Source: Actinopolyspora mzabensis
GTDB taxonomy: Bacteria; Actinomycetota; Actinomycetes; Mycobacteriales; Pseudonocardiaceae
Length of the DNA: 64,000 nucleotides
Direction of reading: 5' to 3'
Assembly: GCF_900101095.1 (NCBI RefSeq)
Contig: NZ_FNFM01000001.1
Location: 434,001 to 498,000, forward strand
Shown: positions 8,589-19,000 of the stretch, in pieces
Numbering within the stretch: position 1 is the stretch's first letter
How the letters are laid out: every line of letters begins with the position of its first letter
Notes under the pieces: generated by a model
What the model was told of the DNA's origin: nothing
The model's input: the letters and a program-made list of their open reading frames with translations, nothing else
Databases searched by the model: none
Translations under genes and position numbers: made by a program

Positions 8589-8639
8589 ACAGCCGCACCG
8601 ACGCTTACCCGCCGTGTTACTGATAGGAGCCGAGGGGCT

Positions 8640-9419
8640 ATGGCAAAACGCATCGACGTCAAGGATCTGGACATCTACTATGGCTCCTTCCGCGCGGTGC
8701 GCAGCGTGTCCATGACGATTCAACCGCGCGCCGTGACCGCCCTGATCGGGCCTTCCGGCTGTGGCAAGTCGACCTACCTGCGGGCGCTGAACCGGATGCA
8801 CGAGTTGATCCCGTCGGCCCGGGTGGAGGGAAAGGTCGTGATGGACGACCAGGACCTCTACGCTCCGGGGATGGACCCCGTGGACGTGCGCAAGCACGTG
8901 GGCATGGTGTTCCAGCGCCCCAACCCGTTCCCCACCATGTCGATCTACGACAACGTGGCGGCGGGGCTGCGGCTGAACAACAAGCGGCTGCGCAAGTCCG
9001 AAACGGACGAGGTCGTCGAGGAGTCGCTGCGCGGTGCCAATCTCTGGGAGGAGGTCAAGGACCGGCTGCGCAAGCCCGGATCCGGCCTGTCCGGCGGGCA
9101 GCAGCAGCGGCTGTGCATCGCGCGTGCCATCGCGGTGCGGCCGGACGTGTTGTTGATGGACGAGCCCTGCTCCGCGCTGGATCCCATCTCCACGCACGCC
9201 GTGGAGGATCTGATGGCCCAGCTCAAGGAGAACTACACGATCGTCATCGTCACGCACAACATGCAGCAGGCCGCCCGGGTGAGCAACTACACCGGTTTCT
9301 TCAACATCGCCGGGACCGGTCAGCCCGGCGAGCTGGTGGAGATCGACGAGACCCCCACCATCTTCTCGACCCCGACGCACACCGCTACCGAGGAGTACAT
9401 CTCCGGCCGGTTCGGCTGA
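8640..9419 (+). CDS. pstB: Phosphate ABC transporter ATPase PstB
   Basis: This 259-residue cytoplasmic ATPase has Walker [12 protein letters not shown], a PstB-type Q-loop region [19 protein letters not shown], signature [14 protein letters not shown], Walker [14 protein letters not shown] and the H-loop [17 protein letters not shown] and EPCSALDPI are specific to the phosphate importer branch. It powers PstCA. The ATG follows a GAGGGG-type ribosome site. It closes the pst operon; no phoU follows it. Confidence 0.97.
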   Translation: MAKRIDVKDLDIYYGSFRAVRSVSMTIQPRAVTALIGPSGCGKSTYLRALNRMHELIPSARVEGKVVMDDQDLYAPGMDPVDVRKHVGMVFQRPNPFPTMSIYDNVAAGLRLNNKRLRKSETDEVVEESLRGANLWEEVKDRLRKPGSGLSGGQQQRLCIARAIAVRPDVLLMDEPCSALDPISTHAVEDLMAQLKENYTIVIVTHNMQQAARVSNYTGFFNIAGTGQPGELVEIDETPTIFSTPTHTATEEYISGRFG

Positions 9420-9440
9420 TCGAACCTTTTCCGATCACCT

Positions 9441-9487
9441 CGGCGGGTGGTTCTTCGGTATCGTGCGTGCCGAAGAACCACCCGCCG
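9441..9487. terminator. Bidirectional terminator-type hairpin between pstB and MFS gene
   Basis: A perfect 18-base inverted repeat: CGGCGGGTGGTTCTTCGG at 9441-9458 pairs with 9470-9487 around an 11-base loop. It stands in the short gap between two convergent genes and so can stop transcription from both sides. Confidence 0.85.
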
Positions 9488-9518
9488 GGGCCGGCGCGCC
9501 CCGGCCGGCGAACTCCGC

Positions 9519-10994
9519 TCAGGCCGAGGTCTCGCCGACGGGGGTCCTCTCCTCGGTCGCTCGTGCCCCCGAGCCTTCCGAGACCGACCGCCGCTTCGGC
9601 AGGAAGGCCGCGATGAGCAGGGCCACGACGGCAGCGCCCGCGCCGATGCCCATCACCAGCCGGAATCCGGTCTGCGAGGGGAAGCTCACCGGTCCGAACG
9701 AGACGGTCATCTGGGCGAGGATCACGCCCGCGATCGCGCTGGCGCTGGAGGTGCCGATCGAACGCATCAGCGTGTTGAGGCTGTTGGCGGCCCCGGTCTC
9801 GGATACCGGCACGGCGGCCATGATCAGCGCGGGCATGGCGCCGTAGGCCAGTCCGACTCCGACACCGATCACGCCGGAGACCAGCACCAGGTGCCAGACG
9901 GCCGACATGAGCACGATGTTGAGCGCGTATCCGATCGCGACCACGACCGCACCCACCATCAGGGTGACCTTCGGGCCGTACAGCTTCGAGATCCGTGCGG
10001 AGACCGGTGCCATGGCCATCATCACCAGGCCGGAGGGCGCCATGACCAGGCCCACGACCACCATGCTCCGGCCCATGCCGTAACCGGCTGCCTCGGGCAG
10101 CTGCAACAGCTGGGGGATCACCAGCGACATCGCGAACATGGCGAAACCGAACACCGTGGAAGCCAGGTTGGTCAGCAGCACCTGACGCCGTGCGCTCACG
10201 CGCAGATCCACCAGCGGTTGCGCGGAGCGGATCTCCCAACGGCCCCACAGCAGCAGCACGAGCACCGCGGCTACGAACAGGCCGACGACGGGTCCGCTGC
10301 CCCAGCCCCAGTCACCTCCCTTGGAGATCGGCAGCAGCAGGCAGATCAGCCCGGCGGAGAGTCCGAGCGCGCCCAGCAGGTCGAACCGGCCGCCGGTGCG
10401 GACCGAGGACTCGGGCACCACCGCGAATACCACCAGGGCGGCCACGGCACCGAGCGCACCGGAGGCCCAGAACAGCACGTGCCAGTCGGCGTACTCGGCC
10501 AGGAACGCGGCTGTGGGCAGCCCGAGTGCGCCGCCGATCCCCAGTGAGGCGCTCATCAGGGCGATGGCGGAGCCGAGCCGCTCGGACGGCAGTTCGTCGC
10601 GCATGATGCTGATGCCCAGCGGGATGACACCCGCGGACAGGCCCTGCAGCGCACGGCCGACGATCATGGGCGGCAGCGAGTCGCTCAGCGCGGCGATCAC
10701 GGAGCCGGCGGTCAGTAGCACCAGGCTGGCCAGTAGCACTCGCCGCTTGCCGTACATGTCGCCCAGGCGCCCGGCGGACGGGGTGGCCACGGCAGAACCG
10801 AGCAGCGTAACGGTGACCACCCAGGCGGTTCCCGTGGCCGGGGCGTCCAGCAGCCGGGGGAGTTCGGGCACCAGCGGGATCACCAGGGTCTGCATCAGCG
10901 AGACCACGATCCCGGCGAACGCCAGTACCACCACGACGAGGTTCGTCGGTGGTACGGCAGCGCCCCGCTCGGGGGCGGCATCGGCATGCGACAC
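9519..10994 (-). CDS. MFS drug/metabolite exporter (DHA2-like)
   Basis: The 491-residue membrane protein has 12-14 predicted helices. It shows the MFS motif A-like loop GRLGDMYGKRRVLL after the second helix and an RALQGLSAGVIPLGISIM segment (motif C/antiporter region). The GTG at 10994 has GAAAGGACG upstream; a longer reading to 11105 would run through the promoter, so I rejected it. It probably exports a hydrophobic compound by proton antiport. It diverges from the P450 operon across a 125-base gap with a palindrome, so the two may share control and substrate. Confidence 0.88.
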   Translation of the reverse strand: MSHADAAPERGAAVPPTNLVVVVLAFAGIVVSLMQTLVIPLVPELPRLLDAPATGTAWVVTVTLLGSAVATPSAGRLGDMYGKRRVLLASLVLLTAGSVIAALSDSLPPMIVGRALQGLSAGVIPLGISIMRDELPSERLGSAIALMSASLGIGGALGLPTAAFLAEYADWHVLFWASGALGAVAALVVFAVVPESSVRTGGRFDLLGALGLSAGLICLLLPISKGGDWGWGSGPVVGLFVAAVLVLLLWGRWEIRSAQPLVDLRVSARRQVLLTNLASTVFGFAMFAMSLVIPQLLQLPEAAGYGMGRSMVVVGLVMAPSGLVMMAMAPVSARISKLYGPKVTLMVGAVVVAIGYALNIVLMSAVWHLVLVSGVIGVGVGLAYGAMPALIMAAVPVSETGAANSLNTLMRSIGTSSASAIAGVILAQMTVSFGPVSFPSQTGFRLVMGIGAGAAVVALLIAAFLPKRRSVSEGSGARATEERTPVGETSA

Positions 10995-11043
10995 GGTTCG
11001 TCCTTTCGGTTTGTCGCGAATGGGGGTTACGAGAAATTCTAAA

Positions 11044-11055
11044 TCAATCGATTGA
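11044..11055. promoter_or_regulatory. Palindromic operator candidate between MFS and P450 genes
   Basis: TCAATCGATTGA is a perfect 12-base palindrome flanked by AA and TT, in an AT-rich patch of an otherwise GC-rich region. It lies 50 bases from the MFS start and 65 bases from the P450 start. It is a plausible site for the TetR protein encoded at 12334, controlling both directions. Confidence 0.5.
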
Positions 11056-11119
11056 CTTAAGTTAGCATCTGAGGTTGACTGGTCGGCAACGGAGAGACGA
11101 ATCACGTGGAGGGAGCGCG

Positions 11120-12340
11120 ATGGTCCACAGCGAGGGTGAGCGGACGCTGAGCTACCCGATCCCGAATCCGGCGCCGCTGGATCCGCCGGAGGAGTGGGAG
11201 CGGCTACGCGGCGGATGCCCGGTGGCGGGCGTGCGGCTGCCCAGCGGGGACGAGGCCAAGCTGGTGACCCGCTACGAGGACGTCAAGCAGGTGCTGTCCG
11301 ACCCCCGGTTCACCCGCCGGCTCGACGCCGACGACGCGGCGCGGGTCGCGGACAACGAATCCGGCGGTGTTTTCAACACCTCGATGTCCTCAGCGCTGCC
11401 GCAGACCGGTGAGGGGCACCTGCGCTGGCGGCGGATGGTCAGCAAGTGGTTCACCGCCAAGCGCATGATGGCGTTGCGGCCGGGGATCGAGGAGATGGCC
11501 GAACGGCTGATCGACGACATGGTCGAGCAGGGGCAGCCCGCCGATCTCAAGGCGAGCCTCGGCTTCCCGCTGCCGGTCTACGTGATCTGCGATCTGCTGG
11601 GCGTGCCCGCCGCCGACCGCGACAGGTTCTCCTACTGGTCGGACACGCTGCTGAACATGACCCGCTACGGCGAGGAGGAGATCGCCGCGGCGCAACGCGA
11701 GTTCGTCGAGTACATGGCAGCCCACGTGGCGAGCAAGCGCGCCGAACCCGGCGACGATCTGATCAGCTCGCTGCTCGCCGAGACGGACTCCGAGGGCCGG
11801 GGAATGTCGAACGAGGAGTTGGTCGCCACCGGTCAGGGTTTGCTGGTAGCCGGGCACGAGACCACGGCCAACATGATCGGCAAGATGGTGGCCATGCTGC
11901 TGTCCGACCGGCAGCGCTGGGAACGCCTGCTGACGGACCGATCGCTCGTTCGCAGCACCGTCGAGGAGGCACTGCGGTTCGACGCCAACCCGGGTTTCGG
12001 GATGCCCCGCTACATCACCGAGGAATCCGAGCTCGGCGAGACCTCCCTGCCCAGGGGGACAACCGTGGTGTGCAGCATGGCCTCGGCCAACCGCGACGCG
12101 TCCGTCTTCGAGGGCGCCGACGACATGACGCTGGACCGCAGCCCCAACCCGCACCTGGCCTTCGGCGCGGGAGCGCACTCCTGCCTGGGGCAGTCGCTGG
12201 CCCGCACCGAGCTGCAGGGAGTGCTGGAGGTGCTGCTGCGCAGACTCCCCTCGCTCGAACTCGCCGTTCCGGCCGAGCAACTGCGGCAGGTCGAAGGGCT
12301 GGTCGTCGGCGGGCTGCGTGAAGTACCGGTGCGATGGTGA
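11120..12340 (+). CDS. Cytochrome P450 (CYP105-like), first of two
   Basis: The 406-residue soluble P450 has the I-helix oxygen-activation motif AGHETT (residues 244-249), the K-helix ExxR in EEALRF, and the heme loop FGAGAHSCLG with the axial Cys at 355. The segments LGFPLPVYVICDLLGVP and the WFTAKRM-type C-helix resemble bacterial CYP105/CYP107 enzymes. The ATG at 11120 follows GGAGGGAG; a longer reading from 11075 would enter the promoter. It needs electrons from a ferredoxin, supplied by genes downstream. The substrate is not predictable. The stop overlaps the TetR start. Confidence 0.93.
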   Translation: MVHSEGERTLSYPIPNPAPLDPPEEWERLRGGCPVAGVRLPSGDEAKLVTRYEDVKQVLSDPRFTRRLDADDAARVADNESGGVFNTSMSSALPQTGEGHLRWRRMVSKWFTAKRMMALRPGIEEMAERLIDDMVEQGQPADLKASLGFPLPVYVICDLLGVPAADRDRFSYWSDTLLNMTRYGEEEIAAAQREFVEYMAAHVASKRAEPGDDLISSLLAETDSEGRGMSNEELVATGQGLLVAGHETTANMIGKMVAMLLSDRQRWERLLTDRSLVRSTVEEALRFDANPGFGMPRYITEESELGETSLPRGTTVVCSMASANRDASVFEGADDMTLDRSPNPHLAFGAGAHSCLGQSLARTELQGVLEVLLRRLPSLELAVPAEQLRQVEGLVVGGLREVPVRW

Positions 12341-12993
12341 GAGCCATGACTGGCAGAACCGTACGGGAAGAACGCATCAACGCCACGCGGCAGGCGATCC
12401 TGCTCGCGGCCGAACGGCTGTTCGCCGAACACGGCGTGCTGGCCGTGTCCAACCGGCAGATCAGCGAGGCCGCCGAACAGGGCAACAACACCGCCGTCAG
12501 CTACCACTTCGGGACCAAGGCGGATCTGGTCCGAGCCATCGTGCGCAAACGCAACGAGCCGGTCGAAGGACTGCGCATCGAGCGGCTGAAGGAGATCGGC
12601 GACAGTCCGCGGGTCCGGGACTGGGTCGCTTGCCTGGTGCGCCCCAGCGCCGACAACCTGGCTGAGCTGGACAGTCCCACCTGGTTCGCCAGGTTCAGCG
12701 CACAGGTGATGACCGAGCCCTCGCTGCGGGACATCGCCGTCGAGGAGTCGTTGAGCTCGCCCGCCATGCACCGCATCCTCGACGGACTGCACCGGTGTCT
12801 TCCCGAACTGCCGGACGAGGTGCGGGCCGAGCGAGCCGACATGGCACGGCAACTCATCGTGCACACCTACGCCGAGCGGGAACGCGCCCTCGCGGAGGGA
12901 ACACCCACCCCACGGGCCAGCTGGCAGGAGGCGGCCACCGGACTGATCGACGCCATCACCGGGCTGTGGTTGGCACACGTCACCGAATCCTGA
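12334..12993 (+). CDS. TetR-family regulator inside the P450 cassette
   Basis: The 219-residue product has an N-terminal helix-turn-helix (about 15-65) with AAERLFAEHGV, SNRQISEAAEQGNNTAVSYHF and KADLVRAIV, then a variable ligand-binding domain. The AEQGNNTAVSYHFG recognition helix differs from the common VSKPTLYxHF type. The ATG overlaps the P450 stop; a second ATG at 12346 is also possible. Being the second gene of the operon, it probably represses its own transcript, and perhaps the MFS gene, until a ligand binds. Confidence 0.88.
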   Translation: MVRAMTGRTVREERINATRQAILLAAERLFAEHGVLAVSNRQISEAAEQGNNTAVSYHFGTKADLVRAIVRKRNEPVEGLRIERLKEIGDSPRVRDWVACLVRPSADNLAELDSPTWFARFSAQVMTEPSLRDIAVEESLSSPAMHRILDGLHRCLPELPDEVRAERADMARQLIVHTYAERERALAEGTPTPRASWQEAATGLIDAITGLWLAHVTES

Positions 12994-13057
12994 TCGTCCG
13001 CGCGGGCTCCACGGGTCCGCTGCGGGCGATACCGATACGAGGAGAAGGGGAGTACCA

Positions 13058-13258
13058 GTGAAGGTCGCTGTCGACGAGGAGAAGTGCTGCGGTGCCGGAC
13101 AGTGTGTGCTGCTCGCTCCGGAGGTGTTCGACCAGCGCGACGAGGACGGGGTGGTGATCCTGCTGGACGAACAGCCCTCCGAGAACCTGCACGGGTCGGT
13201 CCGGGAGGCAGCCGATGTCTGCCCGGCCGCCGCCATCGAGGTGAGTGAGGACGCATGA
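13058..13258 (+). CDS. 3Fe-4S ferredoxin serving the P450s
   Basis: This 66-residue acidic ferredoxin has Cys10, Cys16 and Cys55-Pro56, the C-x5-C...CP pattern of single 3Fe-4S ferredoxins that feed actinomycete P450s. An additional Cys at 11 sits in the first motif (KCCGAGQC). The GTG/ATG region follows GGAGAAGGGGAG. The last codons overlap the reductase start (ATGA), so the two electron-transfer proteins are made together. Confidence 0.93.
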   Translation: MKVAVDEEKCCGAGQCVLLAPEVFDQRDEDGVVILLDEQPSENLHGSVREAADVCPAAAIEVSEDA

Positions 13259-14442
13259 GCGAGCCGAGCAGTGTGCTGGTGGTCGGTGCCTCTGCCGCCG
13301 GGCTCGCGACGGTGGAGTCCCTGCGACGCGGCGGGTACCGGGGGACGGTCACCGTGGTGGGCGAGGAGGAGCACGCACCCTACGACCGGCCGCCGCTGTC
13401 CAAACAGGTCCTCTCCGGTAACTGGGAGTCCGAGCGCAGCAGGTTGCGAACGGAATCCGCACTGGTCGAAACCGGCGCCGAGTTCGTCCTCGCCGACCCG
13501 GCGGTCCGGCTGGAGCCGGCCGAGCGCGCCGTCCACACCGCATCCGGTCGCACGCTGCGCGCCGAGGCGGTCGTACTCGCCACCGGACTCCGGCCGAAGC
13601 GGTTGCCCGGCACGGACGTGGCGGGGGTGCACGTGCTGCGCACCCTCGACGATTCGTTGCGGCTGCGGGCGGAGCTGTCACGGGCGCGAAATGTCGTGGT
13701 CGTCGGCGACGGGGTGCTCGGATCGGAGATCGCCGCCACCGCCCGCGGCATGGCATCGGACGTCACCCTGGTGGGGTCGCAGGCAGCCCCCATGGCCGAT
13801 CAGCTCGGTCCGCGTGTCGCCGGGATGCTGGGCGAGCTGCACACCGAACGGGGCGTTCGGCTCCGACCCCGTACCGGTGTCGAGGCGGTGCAGGCGGACC
13901 ACGGCCGGGTGACGGGGGTGCGGCTCGAAACCGGCGAGACGTTGCCGGCAGCCGCCGTGGTGGTGGCGATCGGCGCCGCTCCCGCCACCGACTGGCTCGC
14001 CGAGAGCGGACTTCGACTCGACGACGGGGTGGTGTGCGACTCGCGCTGCCGAGCTGCGGCGGGAATCTACGCGGTCGGTGACGTGGCGCGCTGGCACCAC
14101 GAAGGGCTCGACCGGTCGATGCGGTTGGAGAACCGTACCAACGCCACCGAACAGGCCCGGGCCGTTGCCGCCAACCTGCTCGGCGCCGATCGACCCTACG
14201 CGCCGGTTCCGCACTTCTGGACCGACCAGTTCGACGCCAAGATCCAGGTGCACGGTGTGCCGCACGCCGAATCCGAAGTGACCGTCGTGGAGGGTGACCC
14301 GGCCGAGCGCCGTTTCCTCGCGCGTTACACCACGCGAGGAACACCGGTCGCCGTACTCGGCTGGAACAGGCCCAAACAGGTCCGCACGCGTCGCCAGGAG
14401 GTCGTCGAGACCTTCAGCGTGCCCGCCCTCGAACCGAACTGA
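13255..14442 (+). CDS. NAD(P)H-dependent ferredoxin reductase (FAD)
   Basis: The 395-residue flavoprotein has an FAD-binding GASAAGLATVESLRR motif at the N-terminus (about residues 10-25), the YDRPPLSK signature of rubredoxin/putidaredoxin-type reductases, an ATGLRPKRLPG strand, an NAD(P) site VVGDGVLGSEIAATA, and GIYAVGDVARW near the C-terminus. It passes electrons from NAD(P)H to the neighbouring ferredoxin for both P450s. Its start overlaps the ferredoxin stop by four bases. Confidence 0.93.
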   Translation: MSEPSSVLVVGASAAGLATVESLRRGGYRGTVTVVGEEEHAPYDRPPLSKQVLSGNWESERSRLRTESALVETGAEFVLADPAVRLEPAERAVHTASGRTLRAEAVVLATGLRPKRLPGTDVAGVHVLRTLDDSLRLRAELSRARNVVVVGDGVLGSEIAATARGMASDVTLVGSQAAPMADQLGPRVAGMLGELHTERGVRLRPRTGVEAVQADHGRVTGVRLETGETLPAAAVVVAIGAAPATDWLAESGLRLDDGVVCDSRCRAAAGIYAVGDVARWHHEGLDRSMRLENRTNATEQARAVAANLLGADRPYAPVPHFWTDQFDAKIQVHGVPHAESEVTVVEGDPAERRFLARYTTRGTPVAVLGWNRPKQVRTRRQEVVETFSVPALEPN

Positions 14443-14536
14443 CCATCCTCACCCCGGTTTCGTAAGCCGGCACCGGGGTGGCGCTCCGTGCCCCCACCGT
14501 CGGGAATCCGTGTCACGGATCTCATTGGAGGAGTTG

Positions 14537-15778
14537 ATGACCAGCACGTTGGGTTCGGCCGAAGAGAACGCGGCCGAGGTTCCGGAATACCCCATGAGCA
14601 GGGCCGAGGGGTGCCCGTTCGATCCACCGCCCCAGCTGCGGACCATGCAGCGGGAGGCTCCGCTGAGCCGGGTCCGGTTGTGGGACGGCAGTACGCCCTG
14701 GCTGGTGAACCGCTACGCCGAGCAGCGGGCGCTGCTGGCGGATTCCAGGATCAGTTCCGACCCGACCAACCCCGGTTATCCGGCTCCGGCTCCGGTCAGT
14801 GACGAGCACAGCGAGGGCTCCCCCGTCAGCTTCATCCTGATGGACGATCCCGAGCACGCACGACTGCGCCGCATGGTCACGGCCCCCTTCACCATCAAAC
14901 GGGTGGAGGCGATGCGTCCGTTCGTGCAGCGGATCGTCGACGAGAAGATCGACGAGATGCTGACCGCCGACGAACCGGTGGACCTGGTGGAGGCCTTCGC
15001 GCTGCCGGTCCCGTCGCTGGTGATCTGCCAGTTGCTCGGCGTGCCCTATGCCGATCACGACTTCTTCCAGCGCAACAGCAAGGTAATCGTTCACCGGGAC
15101 TCGACCACCGAACAGCGTTCCACCGCCCTCGGCACCCTTGCCGAATACCTGGACGGGTTGGTGGGCCGAAAACTCACCGATCCGGGGGAGGACCTGCTCT
15201 CCGACCTGGCCGCGCGTGTCGAGTCCGGCGAGCTGCCCAGGAGGGAAGCCTCCCGGATGGGGGTGCTGCTGCTGATCGCCGGACACGAGACCACCGCGAA
15301 CATGATCGCGCTCGGTACGTTGGCCCTGTTGGAGCATCCCCGGCAGCTGGCGGAGCTGCGGGAGGGCAGCGACGATTCCAAACTGGTCGCCTCGACGGTG
15401 GAAGAGTTGCTGCGCTACCTGCACATCACTCACAACGGGCGGCGCCGGGTGGCGTTGGAGGACATCGAGATCGCAGGTGAGGTAATTCGAGCGGGCGAAG
15501 GGGTGATCGTGCCCAACGACATCGGCAACCGCGATCCGGACGCCTTCACCGAGCCCGACCGGCTCGACATTCGGCGCGACGCCCGGCACCACGTTGCCTT
15601 CGGGTTCGGGGTCCACCAGTGCCTGGGGCAGCCACTGGCCCGGATGGAGCTGCAGGTCGTCTACAGCACGCTCTACCGGCGCATCCCCACCCTCCGGTTG
15701 GCCACCGACCGGGAGAACATCTCGTTCAAACACGACGGTTCGGTCTACGGGGTCTACGAGCTGCCGGTCACCTGGTGA
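14537..15778 (+). CDS. Cytochrome P450, second of two
   Basis: The 413-residue P450 has the AGHETT motif at 248-253, ExxR in VEELLRYL, and heme loop FGFGVHQCLG with the axial Cys at 362. The CPFDPPPQL start is typical of CYP105-type enzymes. The ATG at 14537 follows GGAGGAG. It diverges clearly in sequence from the first P450 (different heme-loop residues and C-helix), so it is not a recent duplicate. It lies about 95 bases after the reductase, likely in the same transcript. Confidence 0.93.
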   Translation: MTSTLGSAEENAAEVPEYPMSRAEGCPFDPPPQLRTMQREAPLSRVRLWDGSTPWLVNRYAEQRALLADSRISSDPTNPGYPAPAPVSDEHSEGSPVSFILMDDPEHARLRRMVTAPFTIKRVEAMRPFVQRIVDEKIDEMLTADEPVDLVEAFALPVPSLVICQLLGVPYADHDFFQRNSKVIVHRDSTTEQRSTALGTLAEYLDGLVGRKLTDPGEDLLSDLAARVESGELPRREASRMGVLLLIAGHETTANMIALGTLALLEHPRQLAELREGSDDSKLVASTVEELLRYLHITHNGRRRVALEDIEIAGEVIRAGEGVIVPNDIGNRDPDAFTEPDRLDIRRDARHHVAFGFGVHQCLGQPLARMELQVVYSTLYRRIPTLRLATDRENISFKHDGSVYGVYELPVTW

Positions 15779-15794
15779 CCCACTGCGACCGCCG

Positions 15795-15846
15795 CCCCCG
15801 GCCGTGCCCCGACCCTGTCGTTGTCCCGGCCGGGGCGGCCCCCACG
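15795..15846 (+). terminator. Possible terminator after the P450 cassette
   Basis: CCCCGGCC near 15796-15803 pairs with GGCCGGGG at 15838-15845 across a long loop of over 30 bases. It stands shortly after the second P450 stop. The long loop and lack of a T-run keep confidence low. Confidence 0.3.
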
Positions 15847-16040
15847 GCGCAGTGCCGAACTCCCATCATTCACGCGGTGGGCAGCGCCGCACGCCTCGGG
15901 CCGTCCGCGCGAAGTCACCGTGGTTGGCGGAAACGGCGGAACACGCCATGGTCGGATCGGCAGTTCCCGGTGGCCGCTTCCGGGGGTAGATTTCGGTAGT
16001 TGCCAACAAATCGGCCGGTCGATCGAGAGGCGAGTCCGAA

Positions 16041-19000
16041 GTGCCCAGTGCTGAACCCAACTCGCATTCCTCGCGGCAGCTGCGACTCGCGCTGGCGTTG
16101 CGTGGTGGCGCCAGCATGGCGGTCTGGATCGGGGGAGCGGTAGCCGAGATCGACCGGTTGCGTCGCTGGGCCCCGGTGGAGAACACCGGACCGAAGCGGG
16201 CGGAGCAGCGTCACCCCTGGGCCGAGCTGGCCGAGTTGGCCGGTTACGAGTCCGTCGAGGTGGACGTGCTCGCCGGAACTTCGGCGGGGGGCCTCAACGC
16301 GACACTGCTCTCGGCATCGCTGGTCTACGGCATGCCGTTCACGGCCACACGCCGCGCCTGGATCCGCCTGGCAGACCTGGAGGCGATGGCCCGCACGGTC
16401 CCCCGGCCCTGGCAGCCCAAACCGGAATCGCTGCTGGAAGGCGACGAGTACTTCCGCGCGGAGCTGACCGAGCTGCTCACCGAGCAGATCGGCCGCGAAC
16501 GGCGAACCGAACCGGTCGAACGCGTCGAACTCCTGCTGACCGCCACCCTGCTGGACCCCGTGGCAGAGCGGCATTTCGACGCGGTGGGCAGTGAGTTCGG
16601 CAAAGCCCGCAGGCGGGCGATGTTCCGGTTCCGGCACCGCGGGAGACCGGGCGAACCGCTCAGCGACTTCGGTCCGGCCGAGCGGGCCCGAACCACCGCG
16701 CGGCTGCTCGCGCAGGCAGCCAGAGCCAGCTCCTCGTTCCCGATGGCCTTCGAGCCGGCCGTGTTCCGCGCCGACGATTCCGGCGATGCCTCGGACGACC
16801 GGAGCGGCGACTCCCGGCCCGGTTCGGTACCCAACCTGTACGGCCGGTTCTCCGAGATCGCCGCCTCCGCCGAGCAGCACTTCCGGGTGATCGACGGTGG
16901 AGTGCTGGACAACATCCCCGTCACTGCGGCGGTCGACGCCATTCGGCGGGTGGAGGCCGATGCGCCGACCGAACGCTGGTTGCTCTACCTCAATCCGGAG
17001 CCGGACTCGCCCAGTGCCGAGACCCGTGGCGAACGGTTCGCCCGAGCCGTCACCGCGACGGCGCTGCGGGCGAAACTCGGACAGGAGAGTCTGCTGACCG
17101 ACATCGACAGCATCGGCAGGCACAACGAATCGGTACGCCGAGCCGTCGGCCGCAGGGACGCCGTGCTCACCGAACTCGCCGTCACACCGCGCTCCCGTCG
17201 CGCTCGCCTGCTCGGTGACCGGGTGCGGGCGGTTTCCGGCGATTACGCCTCACGGCTCGCCGAGACCCGGGCCGTCCGGGTCCACGAGCTGCTCACCGCC
17301 CCCGAGGACACCACCGGCACCCCGTTGCTGGATCCGATTCCGAAACAGCCGTTGCGGGAGTGGCCCACGACCGCGTGCACCGGGCTGCGCGAGCGACTGA
17401 TCGAGCGGTACCGCTCGCATGCCCAGCGGCGCCCCGGTGAGGTCTTCGACGACGTGCGCACGCTGCTGTCCGCCGTGGACGAATGTCTGCGCTGGGTCCG
17501 CGAACTGGAGGCGCACCGGCGGTCCGCGCGTATCGCCGCCGTGAAGGCTTCGTTGTACCGACTGCGCACCGTCGCCGAGACCCTGTGCGGCCACACCGAC
17601 CGTTGCTGGACCCACGCGGCCGGGACCGAACCCGTTTTCGTGCGGGCCGAGTTGGACGGCTGGATCGGGTGCGTGCTCGATCGCCACCACAGGTTGCAGC
17701 ACGCGTTGCCCTCCCCGGTCGGCACGTTGCTCGCGCCGCTGCTGGACAGCGTCCTCGGCGAAGGGGCGCTCGACCAGCGGAACCCCGATTGCCGGCGACC
17801 CGATGGCGGGACCGCCGAGGCAGGGGAGCACGGCAAGGGGAATCTCGACACCGACTCGTTCGACACCGACTCGTTCGAAACCGGGGCCGACCCCGGGTCG
17901 CGGTTCCGGCGGCGACTGGCGGAGTTCAACGCGGAACTGTCCGCCGTAGTGAACTCCTCGGGCGCGGAAGCCGCCGAGAACGACGTCGGCGTGGACGCGG
18001 TCGCCGAGAGCTGGGCCACCCTGGAGCGCCTGGTGAGGAACCTGGTGGCGGCCCTCTCGCCGGGCGATCTCGTCGAGATCGACAGGGTGACGCGCTCGCT
18101 GCTCGAACTCGCCGCCGACGTCGACCCGATGCGACTGCTCCGCGAGCTGGTCGTACTCACCACACCCATGCAGCTCGACACCGGAGCGGATTCGCACATC
18201 CTGCTGCACCGCCTGGCCGGTGACAGCTCGAGCCCGTTGCCGTTCACCGCGTTACGCGACTCGGCCGGTGACATCCCGCTGGCGGACAAGGTGCGCGGCT
18301 CCGGCCTGGGCAACTTCGGTGCCTTCCTGTCCGCCAAGTGGCGCGCCAACGACTGGATGTGGGGCAGGCTGGACGCGGTGGCCGGGCTGGTCCCCATGCT
18401 GATCGAACCGGACCGGTTGGTCCGGCACAGCGGGCAGCTGGGAGCCGACGGTCTGGGCGACGCACTGCAGCGAATCCTCAGTCGGCCCACCGAGCCGGAA
18501 CTGGGAGAACTCGACGAAACCAGCGCGAGGAAGTGGCACGAGTTCCTCGCCGAGCGCTGGGCGGAGCACTCCGGCGCGGTGCGGACCGAGCTCGAGGCCC
18601 TGTTCGCCAACCCAACCGACGAGCACCCGCTGACCGTGACCCGACGTGCCGTGGCGGAGCGGTTGCAGTGGACGGTTGCCGCCGAGGAAATCCCGTTCGT
18701 GGCCGCCGTCGACTCCGGGGCCGACCCGAACGCGGGCGACGCCCGGCCGATGCGGGATCCGCGCCTGCTGGATCAGCAGGTACGTGCCTACGAGGTGGGC
18801 AAACAGCGCCCGAGTGACCTGGAAGAACGGCGGATGGCTTCGCTTGCCACCCGCTGCGCGCTGCTCGCCCACCGGGCGCTGCTGCCCGGCTGGCGGGGGT
18901 TCCGCCGTTCCCTCGCCACCGTGAGCATGATCGCGCTCAAACCGCTCTCGATGCTGCTCGCCTTCGCACTCGCCGCACCCCGCCGCGCCGCCCTCGGCGC

